From Rhodoferax koreense (GTDB lineage Bacteria; Pseudomonadota; Gammaproteobacteria; Burkholderiales; Burkholderiaceae_C): DNA of 64,000 bases. This document shows positions 8,988 through 17,782 of this stretch, in pieces. The notes under the pieces are model-generated. The model did no database searches and was not told the DNA's origin. It saw only the letters and a list, made by a program, of their open reading frames with translations. The stretch lies in the NCBI RefSeq assembly GCF_001955695.1, contig NZ_CP019236.1, positions 4,960,001 to 5,024,000 on the forward strand, given 5' to 3'. Within the stretch, counting starts at the first letter, position 1, and each line of letters begins with the position of its first letter. The position numbers were made by a program, and so were the translations under genes.

Positions 8988-9890
8988 TCAAAGCCCGAGT
9001 TCGGCGCGCTCGAACTGGTAGTTCTGCGGGCCGCGCTGCGCGATCTTGAGCGCGCCCAGGCGGTTCCCTAGCGCCGCACAGCGTGCCAGCGGCCAGCCCT
9101 GCTCCAGGCCGAACAACAAGGCTCCGCGAAAGGCATCGCCGCAGCCGGTCGGGTCCACCACCTCCACCGCTCGCTCGGGCGCGACCAGTGTCTTGATGCC
9201 ATCCACCCAGACCTCGCAGCCTTCGCTGCCGAGCGTGACCACCAGCCCCTCGACGCGGCGCGAGATCTCTTCCGAACTCAGCCCGGTCCGGTCGCTGAGC
9301 ATCTTGCCCTCGTAATCGTTCACCGTGACCCAGGTGGACTGGTCGACGAAGCGTGCAAGTTCCTGGCCGTCGAACATCGGCAGTCCCTGGCCGGGATCGA
9401 AGACGAAGGGAATGCCCGCCGCGTTGAACTGCTCGGCGTGCTGCAGCATGGCATCGCGGCCGTCGGGCGAGATGATGCCGAGCCCGACGTCGGTGCGCGC
9501 CTCGATCCGCGTGAGGTGCGCCTGCATCATCGCACCGGGGTGGAAGGCGGTGATCTGATTGTTGGCCTTGTCGGTCATGATCATCGCCTGGGCGGTGTAG
9601 GTGTCGTCGACCTTCTTCACGTATTCGGTGCTGATGCCCAGCGTGCGCAGCCGCTGCAGGTAGTCGTCACCATCGCTGCCCACCGTGGCCATCGGCAACG
9701 CCACGCCGCCGAGCAGGTTCAGGCTGTAGGCGATGTTGCCGGCACAACCGCCGAAGTCGCGGCGCAGCGTCGGCACGAGAAACGACACGTTGAGGTTGTG
9801 CAACTGGGTGGGCAGGATCTGGTCGGAAAACTGCCCCTCGAAGTTCATGATGGTGTCGAAGGCCAGGGAGCCGCAAATGATGCTTGCCAT
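8988..9890 (-). CDS. PfkB-family carbohydrate/nucleoside kinase
   Basis: A 300-residue ribokinase/PfkB-fold enzyme. The N-terminal GSLAFDTI region, the FGGCAGNIAYSL substrate-binding glycine motif and the C-terminal anion-hole/catalytic motif VDPTGCGDAFRGALL (Asp base; Cys where most members have Ala) are all visible. The DPTGCGDAF version is typical of bacterial adenosine-kinase-like members, so adenosine or a sugar are possible substrates. The start was set at ATG 9890 because the longer frame adds an unconserved arginine-rich extension through the preceding gene's end. Confidence 0.8.
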   Translation of the reverse strand: MASIICGSLAFDTIMNFEGQFSDQILPTQLHNLNVSFLVPTLRRDFGGCAGNIAYSLNLLGGVALPMATVGSDGDDYLQRLRTLGISTEYVKKVDDTYTAQAMIMTDKANNQITAFHPGAMMQAHLTRIEARTDVGLGIISPDGRDAMLQHAEQFNAAGIPFVFDPGQGLPMFDGQELARFVDQSTWVTVNDYEGKMLSDRTGLSSEEISRRVEGLVVTLGSEGCEVWVDGIKTLVAPERAVEVVDPTGCGDAFRGALLFGLEQGWPLARCAALGNRLGALKIAQRGPQNYQFERAELGL

Positions 9891-9915
9891 GTGATGTTCT
9901 CTAGGGTGGGTGATG

Positions 9916-11100
9916 TCAGGGATAAAAAGCCAGCAGCCGGTAGCCGACGATGCGCGCGACGCTGGGCTCGTCGACCACCGCAAGCTCCATCGACGCGGTC
10001 CATTCGGCGTTGGGCGGTATGGTGTCGGCTGCCAGGCTGCCCGACACGGGGACCATGTCCGCGGCCTGCAACACGCGTCGCAGCACGGGTTGCTCCTGCG
10101 TGTCGGTCAGCGCCAGTTCGATCGCAGGCAGCGCGATCTCGGTGGCGGCGCGGTTTTTCAGCACCAGGTTCAGCCGGTACACGCCGTGGCGCACCGTGGT
10201 GAAGGTCGAGCTGTCGATGACGATGGCATCGATCTGGCGCAGCGCCTGCACCGTGCAGCCAAGCGGCACGCACAGCCCGCGCAGCAGCGGCGTCGCGCCG
10301 GGCAGCCGGGCGGCGATCTGGTCGCGCTGCTGCACCGCGGCCTGGACGCCAAGCGTCAACACCAGCAACCCGGCCATGGCGGCCAGGCTGCGCCGCACCC
10401 ACGGCCGCTGCCAGACGTCCCTCTCGGGTGCGGACTGCACCTTGAGGAAGGACACCGGGCGCGGCTCCTCCAGCGCCGCATCGACCTCGGCCGCGGCGGG
10501 TGGCGCGATGTAGGCCGACTCCTCGGGCAGGGTTGACATGTCGGCGGGGAATTCGGTCAGCGACTGGGAAACCTCTTCGTCGCCGTCACCAAGCGCCGTC
10601 GGCTCGGGTTTCTCCGGTACTTCATCGACAGGATCGTCCAGCGTGGGGTCCCACGGCGCCAGGGCGGGGCCCGGGTCGTCCACCGGCGTCGCACCTTCGA
10701 TACCCGGCACCGGGCGATCATCGACCGAGACCTGCGGGGCGACGGACGGGAGAGAGGGTTTCGCCAGCGGCGGCTGGAACGGGGCATCGAAGCGTGGCTG
10801 CACCACGGGCTCCGGCGGGGGCGGCACGGACCACACATAGCCGGTGCCGAATCCGGTGCCGCCGATGGGCGGCTCTTCCGGCGGCGCGGGCGCGTCCACC
10901 GACTGCAGCCCACCCGATGGCCCGACGTCGCCGGATGTCCTGGCCAGCACCGGCTCGGCTTCGCTCTGCGTGAGATCCATCGAAGCGTCAAAGACTTCGG
11001 CACATTCGCCGCAACGCACCCAGCCGTCCGAGATCCGAAGCTGATCCGGCACCACCTTGAAGCGGGTGCCGCAGACCGGGCAGCGCGTGATCAAAGCCAT
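9916..11100 (-). CDS. Zinc-ribbon, single-membrane-span DUF3426 protein
   Basis: 394 residues in three parts. An N-terminal MJ0042-type zinc ribbon (CPVC ... CGEC within residues 8-33) is followed by a long acidic, Pro-rich, low-complexity linker to about residue 240. A hydrophobic segment (LAAMAGLLVLTLGVQAAV) precedes a C-terminal DUF3426 domain. The family is common in betaproteobacteria and of unknown function; the layout suggests an inner-membrane protein with a cytosolic zinc ribbon and a periplasmic C-terminal domain. It lies between prmA and the PfkB kinase, all on the minus strand and closely spaced. Confidence 0.82.
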   Translation of the reverse strand: MALITRCPVCGTRFKVVPDQLRISDGWVRCGECAEVFDASMDLTQSEAEPVLARTSGDVGPSGGLQSVDAPAPPEEPPIGGTGFGTGYVWSVPPPPEPVVQPRFDAPFQPPLAKPSLPSVAPQVSVDDRPVPGIEGATPVDDPGPALAPWDPTLDDPVDEVPEKPEPTALGDGDEEVSQSLTEFPADMSTLPEESAYIAPPAAAEVDAALEEPRPVSFLKVQSAPERDVWQRPWVRRSLAAMAGLLVLTLGVQAAVQQRDQIAARLPGATPLLRGLCVPLGCTVQALRQIDAIVIDSSTFTTVRHGVYRLNLVLKNRAATEIALPAIELALTDTQEQPVLRRVLQAADMVPVSGSLAADTIPPNAEWTASMELAVVDEPSVARIVGYRLLAFYP

Positions 11101-11142
11101 GCGGAGCCGATCATGGAGCGAAACACCCGGTCCTCGTCCAGG

Positions 11143-12042
11143 CTAGCGCTGTGCCGTCATGAGGATCCAGCCGTCCTCGCGGTCGGCCACCTGCAGCGCC
11201 GCATAGGGCGCATAGGCGGCCTTGAGCTCGTCTTCCTGGCGCTCCAGGATGCCGGCCAGCACGAGCGAGCCGCCCGGCGCAACATAGGCACACAGCAGCG
11301 GCGCGAGCACCTTCAGCGGCGTGGCCAGGATGTTGGCCAGCACGGTCTGGTAACGGCCCTGCGCCCGCTCGGGCAGGCCGGCGTTGAGCTGCACATGGTT
11401 GGCTTCGGCGTTCAGGACGGTGGATTGCACCGCCGCGTCGTCGATGTCCACCGCGTCGATGTCCACCGCGCCGTGCTTGGCCGCGCCGATGGCCAGGATG
11501 CCCGAGCCGCAGCCGTAGTCGAGTGTGCGGCCCAGCGGATCGGCCGCCGATGCGTTCTCGCCCTGGCGGGCGATCCAGCGCAGGCACATGCGCGTGGTCG
11601 GATGCGTGCCGGTGCCGAAGGCCAATCCGGGATCGAGCCGGATCAAGCGTTCCGCCTGGGCCGGCGGCTCGTGCCAGGTCGGCACGATCCAGAAGCTCGG
11701 CGTGATCTCCACCGGCGCGAATTGCGCCTGCGTGAGCCGCACCCAGTCCTGGTCGGGCACCGCGGCCACGCCCAGAATCCTGCAGCCGTTGAAGAAGTCC
11801 TGCGCCTGCAGCAGTGCCGCGGCCTCGCGCGCCTGCGCCTCCTCGGCAAACAAGGCCTGGATGCGCGAACGCTGCCAGCCGTCCTGCGGCGGCGGCATGC
11901 CGGGCTCACCGAACAGGGCTCGTTCGGCATCGGTCTGCGCGTCCGCGTCTTCCACGCTGACGCTCAGCGCATCCAGCGCATCCAATGCGTCACTCAGGGT
12001 CTCGACCCGGTCTTGCGGGCACAGCAGGGTGATCTCGAACAT
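11143..12042 (-). CDS. prmA: Ribosomal protein L11 methyltransferase PrmA
   Basis: A 299-residue SAM-dependent methyltransferase that trimethylates ribosomal protein L11. The AdoMet motif DYGCGSGILAIGAAK, the preceding GLAFGTGTHPTTRMCL signature and the post-motif NILATPLKVLAPLL are family hallmarks. The ATG at 12042 gives the usual MFEITLLC start; it lies 14 bp after accC, an order (accB-accC-prmA) common in this group. Confidence 0.96.
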   Translation of the reverse strand: MFEITLLCPQDRVETLSDALDALDALSVSVEDADAQTDAERALFGEPGMPPPQDGWQRSRIQALFAEEAQAREAAALLQAQDFFNGCRILGVAAVPDQDWVRLTQAQFAPVEITPSFWIVPTWHEPPAQAERLIRLDPGLAFGTGTHPTTRMCLRWIARQGENASAADPLGRTLDYGCGSGILAIGAAKHGAVDIDAVDIDDAAVQSTVLNAEANHVQLNAGLPERAQGRYQTVLANILATPLKVLAPLLCAYVAPGGSLVLAGILERQEDELKAAYAPYAALQVADREDGWILMTAQR

Positions 12043-12056
12043 GCGTTGCCCGGCGC

Positions 12057-13406
12057 TCAGCGCTTGTGCTGCGACAGCCACTCTTCCAGGTAATGGATGT
12101 TGGTGCCGCCGGCCATGAATTTCGCGTCCACCATCAGCTCGCGGTGCAGCGGGATGTTGGTGTTGATGCCTTCGATCACCGTCTCCAGCAGGGCCGTGCG
12201 CATGCGCGCCAGGGCCTGCTCGCGCGTGTCGCCGTGCACGATGATCTTGCCGACCATGGAGTCGTAGTTCGGCGGCACGAAGTAGTTGGAGTAGATGTGC
12301 GAATCGACCCGCACGCCCGGCCCGCCCGGCGGGTGCCACAGGGTGACCCGGCCCGGCGAAGGAATGAACTTGTACGGGTCTTCCGCGTTGACGCGGCACT
12401 CGATGGCGTGGCCGCGGATCTCGATCTGGCGCTGCGTAAACGGCAGCTTCTCGCCGGCGGCGACCATAATCTGCGTGCGCACCACGTCGACGCCGGTGAT
12501 CATCTCGGTCACCGGATGCTCCACCTGCACCCGCGTGTTCATCTCGATGAAGTAGAACTCGCCGTTCTCGTAGAGGAACTCAAACGTGCCCGCGCCGCGG
12601 TAGCCGATCTTCTTGCAGGCGGCCACGCAGCGTTCGCCGATGCGTTCGATCAGCTTGCGCGGAATGCCCGGCGCCGGCGCTTCCTCGATGACCTTCTGGT
12701 GGCGGCGCTGCATGGAGCAGTCGCGTTCGCCGAGGTAGACCGCGTTCTTGTACTTGTCGGCCAGCACCTGGATTTCGATGTGGCGCGGGTTCTGCAGGTA
12801 TTTTTCCATGTAGACCGCGGCGTTGTTGAACGCGGCCCCGGCCTCGGCCTTGGTCATCTGCACGGCATTGACCAGCGCCGCCTCGGTGTGCACCACGCGC
12901 ATGCCGCGCCCGCCGCCGCCGCCGGCGGCCTTGATGATGACCGGATAGCCCACCGCCTTGGCGATGCGCCGGATCTGCACCGGGTCATCGGGCAATTCGC
13001 CCTCGGACCCCGGCACGCAGGGCACGCCGGCCTTGATCATCGCCTGCTTGGCGGACACCTTGTCGCCCATGGTGCGGATGTTCTCCGGCGTCGGGCCGAT
13101 GAACTGGAAGCCGCTCTTTTCCACGCGTTCGGCGAAGTCGGCGTTTTCGCTCAGGAAGCCGTAGCCCGGATGGATGGCTTCGGCATCGGTCACCTCCGCG
13201 GCCGAGATGATGGCCGGCATGTTGAGGTAGCTCAGGCCCGAGGGTGCGGGGCCGATGCACACCGCCTCCTCGGCCAGCTTCACGTACTTGGCCTCGCGGT
13301 CGGCTTCGGAATAGACCATCACCGCCTTGATGCCCATCTCGCGGCAGGCGCGCTGGATGCGGAGAGCGATCTCGCCGCGATTGGCGATCAATATCTTTTT
13401 AAACAT
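12057..13406 (-). CDS. accC: Acetyl-CoA carboxylase, biotin carboxylase subunit AccC
   Basis: A 449-residue ATP-grasp enzyme that carboxylates the biotin of AccB in the first step of malonyl-CoA formation. Typical features are [17 protein letters not shown] at the start, the GGGGGRGMR glycine loop, the EAPAPG segment and [16 protein letters not shown] 13406 gives the canonical start, 22 bp downstream of accB. It should be biotin-dependent like the second, catabolic carboxylase at 43-47 kb. Confidence 0.98.
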   Translation of the reverse strand: MFKKILIANRGEIALRIQRACREMGIKAVMVYSEADREAKYVKLAEEAVCIGPAPSGLSYLNMPAIISAAEVTDAEAIHPGYGFLSENADFAERVEKSGFQFIGPTPENIRTMGDKVSAKQAMIKAGVPCVPGSEGELPDDPVQIRRIAKAVGYPVIIKAAGGGGGRGMRVVHTEAALVNAVQMTKAEAGAAFNNAAVYMEKYLQNPRHIEIQVLADKYKNAVYLGERDCSMQRRHQKVIEEAPAPGIPRKLIERIGERCVAACKKIGYRGAGTFEFLYENGEFYFIEMNTRVQVEHPVTEMITGVDVVRTQIMVAAGEKLPFTQRQIEIRGHAIECRVNAEDPYKFIPSPGRVTLWHPPGGPGVRVDSHIYSNYFVPPNYDSMVGKIIVHGDTREQALARMRTALLETVIEGINTNIPLHRELMVDAKFMAGGTNIHYLEEWLSQHKR

Positions 13407-13428
13407 AGACAAACCGGGACCTTTCCGG

Positions 13429-13884
13429 TCACTCGATGATGAACAGCGGCTGCCCGTACTCAACGGCCTGGCCGTTCTCGGTCAGGATCTGGGTCACCGT
13501 GCCCGCCTTGTCGGCTTCGATCTCATTGAGGATCTTCATGGCTTCGATGATGCAGATGGTCTCTCCCTCCTTGACCTGGCTGCCCACCTCGACGAAGGCC
13601 TTGGCGCCAGGGCTGGAAGAACGGTAGAAGGTGCCGACCATCGGCGACTTCACCGTGTGGCCCGTGGCCTCCACCACGGCGGGGGCCGCCGGCGCGGCGA
13701 CAGCGGCACGTGGCGCCGCGTCGGCCGCAGCCGGCTGGGCCACGGTCATCGGCACGGCTTGCTGGTACACGGCCGTGCCGCCCTTGACGATGCGAACCTT
13801 GCCTTCGGCCTCGGTGATTTCCAGCTCGGACACGTTGGAATCGGACACCAGGTCGATCAGGGTCTTGAGTTTGCGCAAATCCAT
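13429..13884 (-). CDS. accB: Biotin carboxyl carrier protein AccB
   Basis: A 151-residue BCCP with N-terminal [13 protein letters not shown], a Pro/Ala-rich linker and a C-terminal biotinyl domain whose acceptor lysine sits in [10 protein letters not shown] (most relatives have EAMKLMNEIE). It carries biotin between AccC and the AccA/AccD transcarboxylase. ATG 13884 was chosen for its conserved MDLRKLK start and the GGGAG ribosome site. A perfect 8-bp hairpin lies just upstream in its leader. Confidence 0.97.
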   Translation of the reverse strand: MDLRKLKTLIDLVSDSNVSELEITEAEGKVRIVKGGTAVYQQAVPMTVAQPAAADAAPRAAVAAPAAPAVVEATGHTVKSPMVGTFYRSSSPGAKAFVEVGSQVKEGETICIIEAMKILNEIEADKAGTVTQILTENGQAVEYGQPLFIIE

Positions 13885-13896
13885 AAAATCTCCCGC

Positions 13897-13917
13897 CACG
13901 TCTTACGAAAAGACGTG
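13897..13917 (-). promoter_or_regulatory. Leader hairpin immediately upstream of accB
   Basis: CACGTCTT (13897-13904) and AAGACGTG (13910-13917) form a perfect 8-bp stem with a 5-base loop, ending about 13 bases before the accB start and next to the GGGAG ribosome site. It could affect accBC translation or be an operator; no known motif was recognised. Confidence 0.45.
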
Positions 13918-14020
13918 AAATCTACTCTAATTTCACAAAACGGCCGCTTATTTTGACTAATTAAATTCAACGGCGCGTCCAAATGTAACAAATCCGACGC
14001 GCAACAAGGTGCGGTGGCTG

Positions 14021-14581
14021 TCAAGTCAGCGAGGTCCACATCTGCAGATCGGTGGGGCTGATCTGCCCCATTTTACGATGCCGCACCGTGCCGTCCGATC
14101 CAAGCACGACCGTGAACGGCAGCCCGCCGCTCAGATTGCCGAGCGATTTGACGAGGTCGGTGCCGCCCAGGCCGGCCATAGCGATCGGAAAAGTCACCGG
14201 CGTCTTCTGCAGGAAGGTGCGTACAGCGCTGGGCTGATCGATCGCCATGCCGACGACTTGCCAGCCTTTGGCAGCATTTTCACGATAGAAGCGATCCAAT
14301 AACGGCAATTCCTCGACGCACGGCGGGCACCACGTCGCCCAGAAATTCACCGCCAGCGGCTTGCCCCGGAACCCGGTCATGGCCACCGGCGCGCCGGTCG
14401 GTGACTCCAGGTTCAGCGCCCACAGCGCCGCTTCCGGCCCGGTGGGCTCGGCAAGTTGCGTCGACGCAGGCCGCGGGCGGTACCAGGCCACACCGGCGGC
14501 GGCGGCGGCCACGGCCACCCCGCCGATCAGAAGACGGCGGCGCAAAGGCGAGGCGCTTGAAATGGCTGAAGTTGAATTCAT
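14021..14581 (-). CDS. TlpA/ResA-like thioredoxin-fold protein
   Basis: 186 residues: an N-terminal membrane anchor or signal (RRRLLIGGVAVAAAAAGVAW, residues about 15-34) and a thioredoxin domain with active site WATWCPPCVEELP. Such periplasmic, membrane-anchored reductases act in cytochrome c maturation or oxidative protein repair; the particular partner cannot be told. It overlaps the upstream conserved gene by 4 bp. Confidence 0.88.
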   Translation of the reverse strand: MNSTSAISSASPLRRRLLIGGVAVAAAAAGVAWYRPRPASTQLAEPTGPEAALWALNLESPTGAPVAMTGFRGKPLAVNFWATWCPPCVEELPLLDRFYRENAAKGWQVVGMAIDQPSAVRTFLQKTPVTFPIAMAGLGGTDLVKSLGNLSGGLPFTVVLGSDGTVRHRKMGQISPTDLQMWTSLT

Positions 14582-15171
14582 GGGGGCGCATCATGCAGCA
14601 AGCGACGCACGGCGGCGATGTCACCGCGCGGCGTGCGGCCTTTGGCGTCGACGCGCAAGGCGCCCCGCAGGTCGTCCAGATCGTACACCATCAGGTGCAC
14701 GCCCACGTGTTCACGCAGGGCCGGACACAGGCTGCTGAAGCTAAGCGCCTCCACCGGTTCGCCGTGCAGGCCTTGCACCGTGGTCGGCTGGTAGTCGACT
14801 CGCCGGTCGATCAGCGCGATCTCCGCGGATTTCGGATCATCGCAAAACATCTGGATGTAAATATCGGAAAGCCGCGTGGCCGTGCCGTGCCAGACCGAGC
14901 CGCCCAAGTGTGGGCGGAACACCGCCATGCGCTCCATCCAGGTCAGCGCCAACGCACGCAACGCCTGCAATTCGCCCGGCTGCGTATCGGCGCAGAACAA
15001 TTCGACATATTCGCGCACGGCATCCTCGACCACGTCGTTGCCCGGCAGCTTGGTGCGCGCGGGCAGGCCCATCTGCTTGACGGCGCGCCGCTTGGCCGGG
15101 CCGTACTCCAGCCCCTCCTCGACCACCATGCGGGCCGCGGTCGCGGCGATCTCTGATGTGAGCGTGTCCAT
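14578..15171 (-). CDS. Conserved hypothetical protein
   Basis: A 197-residue soluble, slightly acidic protein without signal peptide or membrane segment. I do not recognise the family. Visible features are an Ala/Arg/Lys-rich N-terminal helix (MVVEEGLEYGPAKRRAVKQMG), a region with VWHGTATRLSDIYIQMFCDDPKSAEIALIDRR, and a C-terminal HLMVYDLDDLRGALRVDAKG. It overlaps the TlpA-like gene, so the two are probably co-expressed. Confidence 0.72.
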   Translation of the reverse strand: MDTLTSEIAATAARMVVEEGLEYGPAKRRAVKQMGLPARTKLPGNDVVEDAVREYVELFCADTQPGELQALRALALTWMERMAVFRPHLGGSVWHGTATRLSDIYIQMFCDDPKSAEIALIDRRVDYQPTTVQGLHGEPVEALSFSSLCPALREHVGVHLMVYDLDDLRGALRVDAKGRTPRGDIAAVRRLLHDAPP

Positions 15172-15191
15172 GTCAGTGGCGCCCGGCCGCC

Positions 15192-15242
15192 CGAAGCCAC
15201 TGCCGCGCCCCCTCGGGGGGCAGCGATACGCGAAGCGATGAG
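15192..15242. repeat. GC-rich repeat-like element in the mpl divergent region
   Basis: Between the hypothetical gene and mpl lies a GC-rich stretch containing a CCCCC-TC-GGGGG hairpin followed by GCAGCGATACGCGAAGCG, a composition I associate with dispersed intergenic elements of Comamonadaceae. It shares the G5/C5 hairpin and a CGA-ACGCG style with 20723-20773 but is not a direct copy. Confidence 0.4.
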
Positions 15243-15323
15243 CGTGGAGACGGATTCATTTCCGGATTTTTGCACGCTTTGCGGCTCGCCGGTTGCCATC
15301 GGCACGGCCCCTAAAATCGCGGC

Positions 15324-16715
15324 ATGCACATTCATATCCTGGGTATCTGCGGCACCTTCATGGGTGGCCTGGCGGCGCTGGCGCGGGAAGCCGGCCATCG
15401 CGTCACCGGTTGCGATGCTGGCGTCTACCCGCCGATGAGCGACCAGTTGCGCGGCCTCGGCATCGAACTCATCGAAGGCTTCTCGGCCGAACAGCTCGAG
15501 CTCAAGCCGGACATGTTCGTCATCGGCAACGTCGTCTCCCGCGCACGTACAGCCGCTGGCGAACCCAAATTCCCGTTGATGGAAGCCATCCTCGATGCCG
15601 GCCTGCCCTACACCAGCGGACCGCAGTGGCTGGCCGAACACGTGCTGCAGGGCCGGCACGTGATGGCCGTCGCCGGCACGCACGGCAAGACCACGACCAC
15701 GGCGATGCTGACCTGGATTCTCGAACACGCGGGCCTCAGCCCCGGATTCCTGGTCGGTGGCGTACCGCTCAACTTCGGGGTCTCGGCGCGACTGGGCAGC
15801 GCAACACACCGCGTGGCCAGCGTGGGGGCGCCATTCATCATCGAGGCCGACGAATACGACACGGCATTTTTCGACAAGCGCAGCAAGTTCGTGCACTACC
15901 GGCCACGCACCGCCGTGCTGAACAACCTCGAGTTCGACCACGCCGACATCTTCGACGACCTGGCCGCGATCGAACGCCAGTTCCATCACCTGGTGCGCAC
16001 CGTGCCCGGCACGGGCCAGGTGGTCTACAACGCCGAGGAAGCCAGCCTGCGTCGCGTGCTGGCCCAGGGCTGCTGGAGCGGCACGGCGAGTTTCGGCCAT
16101 GGCGGCGACTGGTCGGCCGAGGGCGACGCGTCGAATTTCGCAGTGCTCCTAAAAGGAGAGCAGATTGCGCAGGTGGAATGGGCGCTGACGGGCATTCACA
16201 ACCAAATGAATGCGTTGGCTGCGATCGCCGCGGCCAGCCATGTGGGCGTGTCGCCAGTGCAGGCAGCCGCCGCGCTGGCCAGGTTCCAGAACGTCAAGCG
16301 CCGCATGGAAGTGCGTGGCACCGTGGGTGGCGTCACGGTGTACGACGACTTCGCCCATCACCCGACCGCCATCCGCACCACGGTGGACGGCCTGCGCCGC
16401 AAGCTCGGCGCCGAGGCCCGCATCCTGGCGGTGTTCGAGCCGCGCAGCAACACCATGAAACTGGGCGCGATGAAGGCGCAACTGCCGTGGAGCCTGGCAT
16501 CGGCGGACCTGGCCTTCTGCCACACGGCAGGCCTGGGCTGGGACGCCACCGAGGCGCTGGCCGAAATGGGCGACAAGGCCCAGGTGGCCGGCGACATCGG
16601 CAGCCTGGTGGCGCAGGTGGCCACCGTGGCCCGGCCCGGCGATCACATCCTTTGCATGAGCAACGGCGGCTTCGGGGACGTGCACACCAAACTGCTGGCG
16701 GCGCTGCAGCCCTGA
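15324..16715 (+). CDS. mpl: UDP-N-acetylmuramate:L-Ala-gamma-D-Glu-meso-DAP ligase Mpl
   Basis: A 463-residue Mur-ligase-family enzyme that reattaches recycled tripeptide to UDP-MurNAc. It has the N-terminal nucleotide-binding motif HILGICGTFMGG, the ATP loop AGTHGKTTT, FIIEADEYDTAFFDKRSKFVHY and DDFAHHPTAI, all typical of Mpl and distinguishing it from MurC. It works in the same recycling route as AmpD (2.8 kb) in this window. Confidence 0.96.
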   Translation: MHIHILGICGTFMGGLAALAREAGHRVTGCDAGVYPPMSDQLRGLGIELIEGFSAEQLELKPDMFVIGNVVSRARTAAGEPKFPLMEAILDAGLPYTSGPQWLAEHVLQGRHVMAVAGTHGKTTTTAMLTWILEHAGLSPGFLVGGVPLNFGVSARLGSATHRVASVGAPFIIEADEYDTAFFDKRSKFVHYRPRTAVLNNLEFDHADIFDDLAAIERQFHHLVRTVPGTGQVVYNAEEASLRRVLAQGCWSGTASFGHGGDWSAEGDASNFAVLLKGEQIAQVEWALTGIHNQMNALAAIAAASHVGVSPVQAAAALARFQNVKRRMEVRGTVGGVTVYDDFAHHPTAIRTTVDGLRRKLGAEARILAVFEPRSNTMKLGAMKAQLPWSLASADLAFCHTAGLGWDATEALAEMGDKAQVAGDIGSLVAQVATVARPGDHILCMSNGGFGDVHTKLLAALQP

Positions 16716-16716
16716 A

Positions 16717-17661
16717 TCAACCGAGCAACGCAGACCGGCTCGAATGCCCCGACGCCGGCAGCCAGGCCACGTCGACGTGCGACGACGCAATTGCACCGTC
16801 GAAATACAACCCCGCCAGGTCGCGCCCGAGCTGGGCGCGGTTGAAACTCGCGTTCTGCTGCAGCAGCTCACCCAGGCTGGTCGGCCTGGCCGCGAGCATG
16901 CGCAGCAGCGTGAGCTGCGACTCCTTCAGCCAAGCCTTCGGAACCCGTGGCGCGTGCCGCAGCCGGATCGCCCCGGTTTCGAATTGTTCCGGCAGCACAT
17001 CTGCCGCGGACCGCTGCGCGAACTGCCACATGATCTCGCTGAGACTGGCCTGCGCGAACTTGGCCGTGGCGGCCGCCGTACCGCTGGCCAGATCACCGGA
17101 AGGCTGCCGCGCGAGCCAGACCGCCTGCTCCAGCTGCAGCGGGCTCACATCGGCCAGGTAATGCACATGGCGCAGCGACAGGTCCACCACCGCCAGCAAG
17201 GTCGTGCGATGCACCACGTGGTAGGCCAGCGGCTGCAGGTCCGGCAGAGAACGCCGGATGAAGGCGCCGAGCGAGAACTGCGCCCGCAGGCCCTGAAGCG
17301 CGGTTTCGAACTTCTTCAGCGTCATCTGCACCGCGCGTTCGGACGCGGGATCGAACTGGTCCAGCGGCGCCAATTCGTCCCACGCCAGCGGCTTGGTGAA
17401 GGCCAGTGGCCGGTCGAGCTTGCTGAAATCGATGGTGATGTCGGGCTGGCCGCGGCGGCTGTCGGGCACGAGCAGATGGCCTTCGTCGGTCAACTGCGCC
17501 GCGGCACCGCTCACGCACCAGGCGTCGGCTTCGCTGAACTTGGCGACGCGCCAGGCCGGCAGGCTGCCCGGTTCGGCCGGCAGGCAGGCGGTCAGCAAGG
17601 CGCGTTGCGGCGGCGAAAGCCCGGCCAGGCCAAGCCAGAAGATCGGACGCTCGAGAAGCAT
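16717..17661 (-). CDS. Uncharacterised protein with winged-helix-like C-terminus
   Basis: A 314-residue soluble protein that I do not recognise. Start ATG 17661 is preferred over 17703 because GAGGG lies at a proper distance upstream. The first 130 residues contain PIFWLGLAGLSPPQRALL and KPLAWDELAPLDQF; the C-terminal 60 residues (LTLLRMLAARPTSLGELLQQNASFNRAQLGRDLAGLYFDGAI) read like a winged helix that senses or binds DNA. It stands alone behind aroG and convergent to mpl (stop codons one base apart). Confidence 0.65.
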   Translation of the reverse strand: MLLERPIFWLGLAGLSPPQRALLTACLPAEPGSLPAWRVAKFSEADAWCVSGAAAQLTDEGHLLVPDSRRGQPDITIDFSKLDRPLAFTKPLAWDELAPLDQFDPASERAVQMTLKKFETALQGLRAQFSLGAFIRRSLPDLQPLAYHVVHRTTLLAVVDLSLRHVHYLADVSPLQLEQAVWLARQPSGDLASGTAAATAKFAQASLSEIMWQFAQRSAADVLPEQFETGAIRLRHAPRVPKAWLKESQLTLLRMLAARPTSLGELLQQNASFNRAQLGRDLAGLYFDGAIASSHVDVAWLPASGHSSRSALLG

Positions 17662-17752
17662 GTCGTGGCACCCTCGTTCTAAATGGGACAGGCCGCCGGC
17701 CATCGGCGAACGCTGTCGATGAAAGCCATCAGCCTATCCTTTTTCGCACGAA

Positions 17753-17777
17753 AATTCGCCTATAAAACAGGTGAATT
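17753..17777. other. Inverted repeat between aroG and the downstream gene
   Basis: Arms AATTCGCC and GGTGAATT (one mismatch) flank an AT-rich 9-bp centre containing TATAAA. Read on the minus strand it follows the aroG stop and is followed by TTTTCG, so it could be a weak terminator of aroG; the TATA centre could equally be promoter or operator for the next gene. Confidence 0.4.
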
Positions 17778-17782
17778 GTTCC

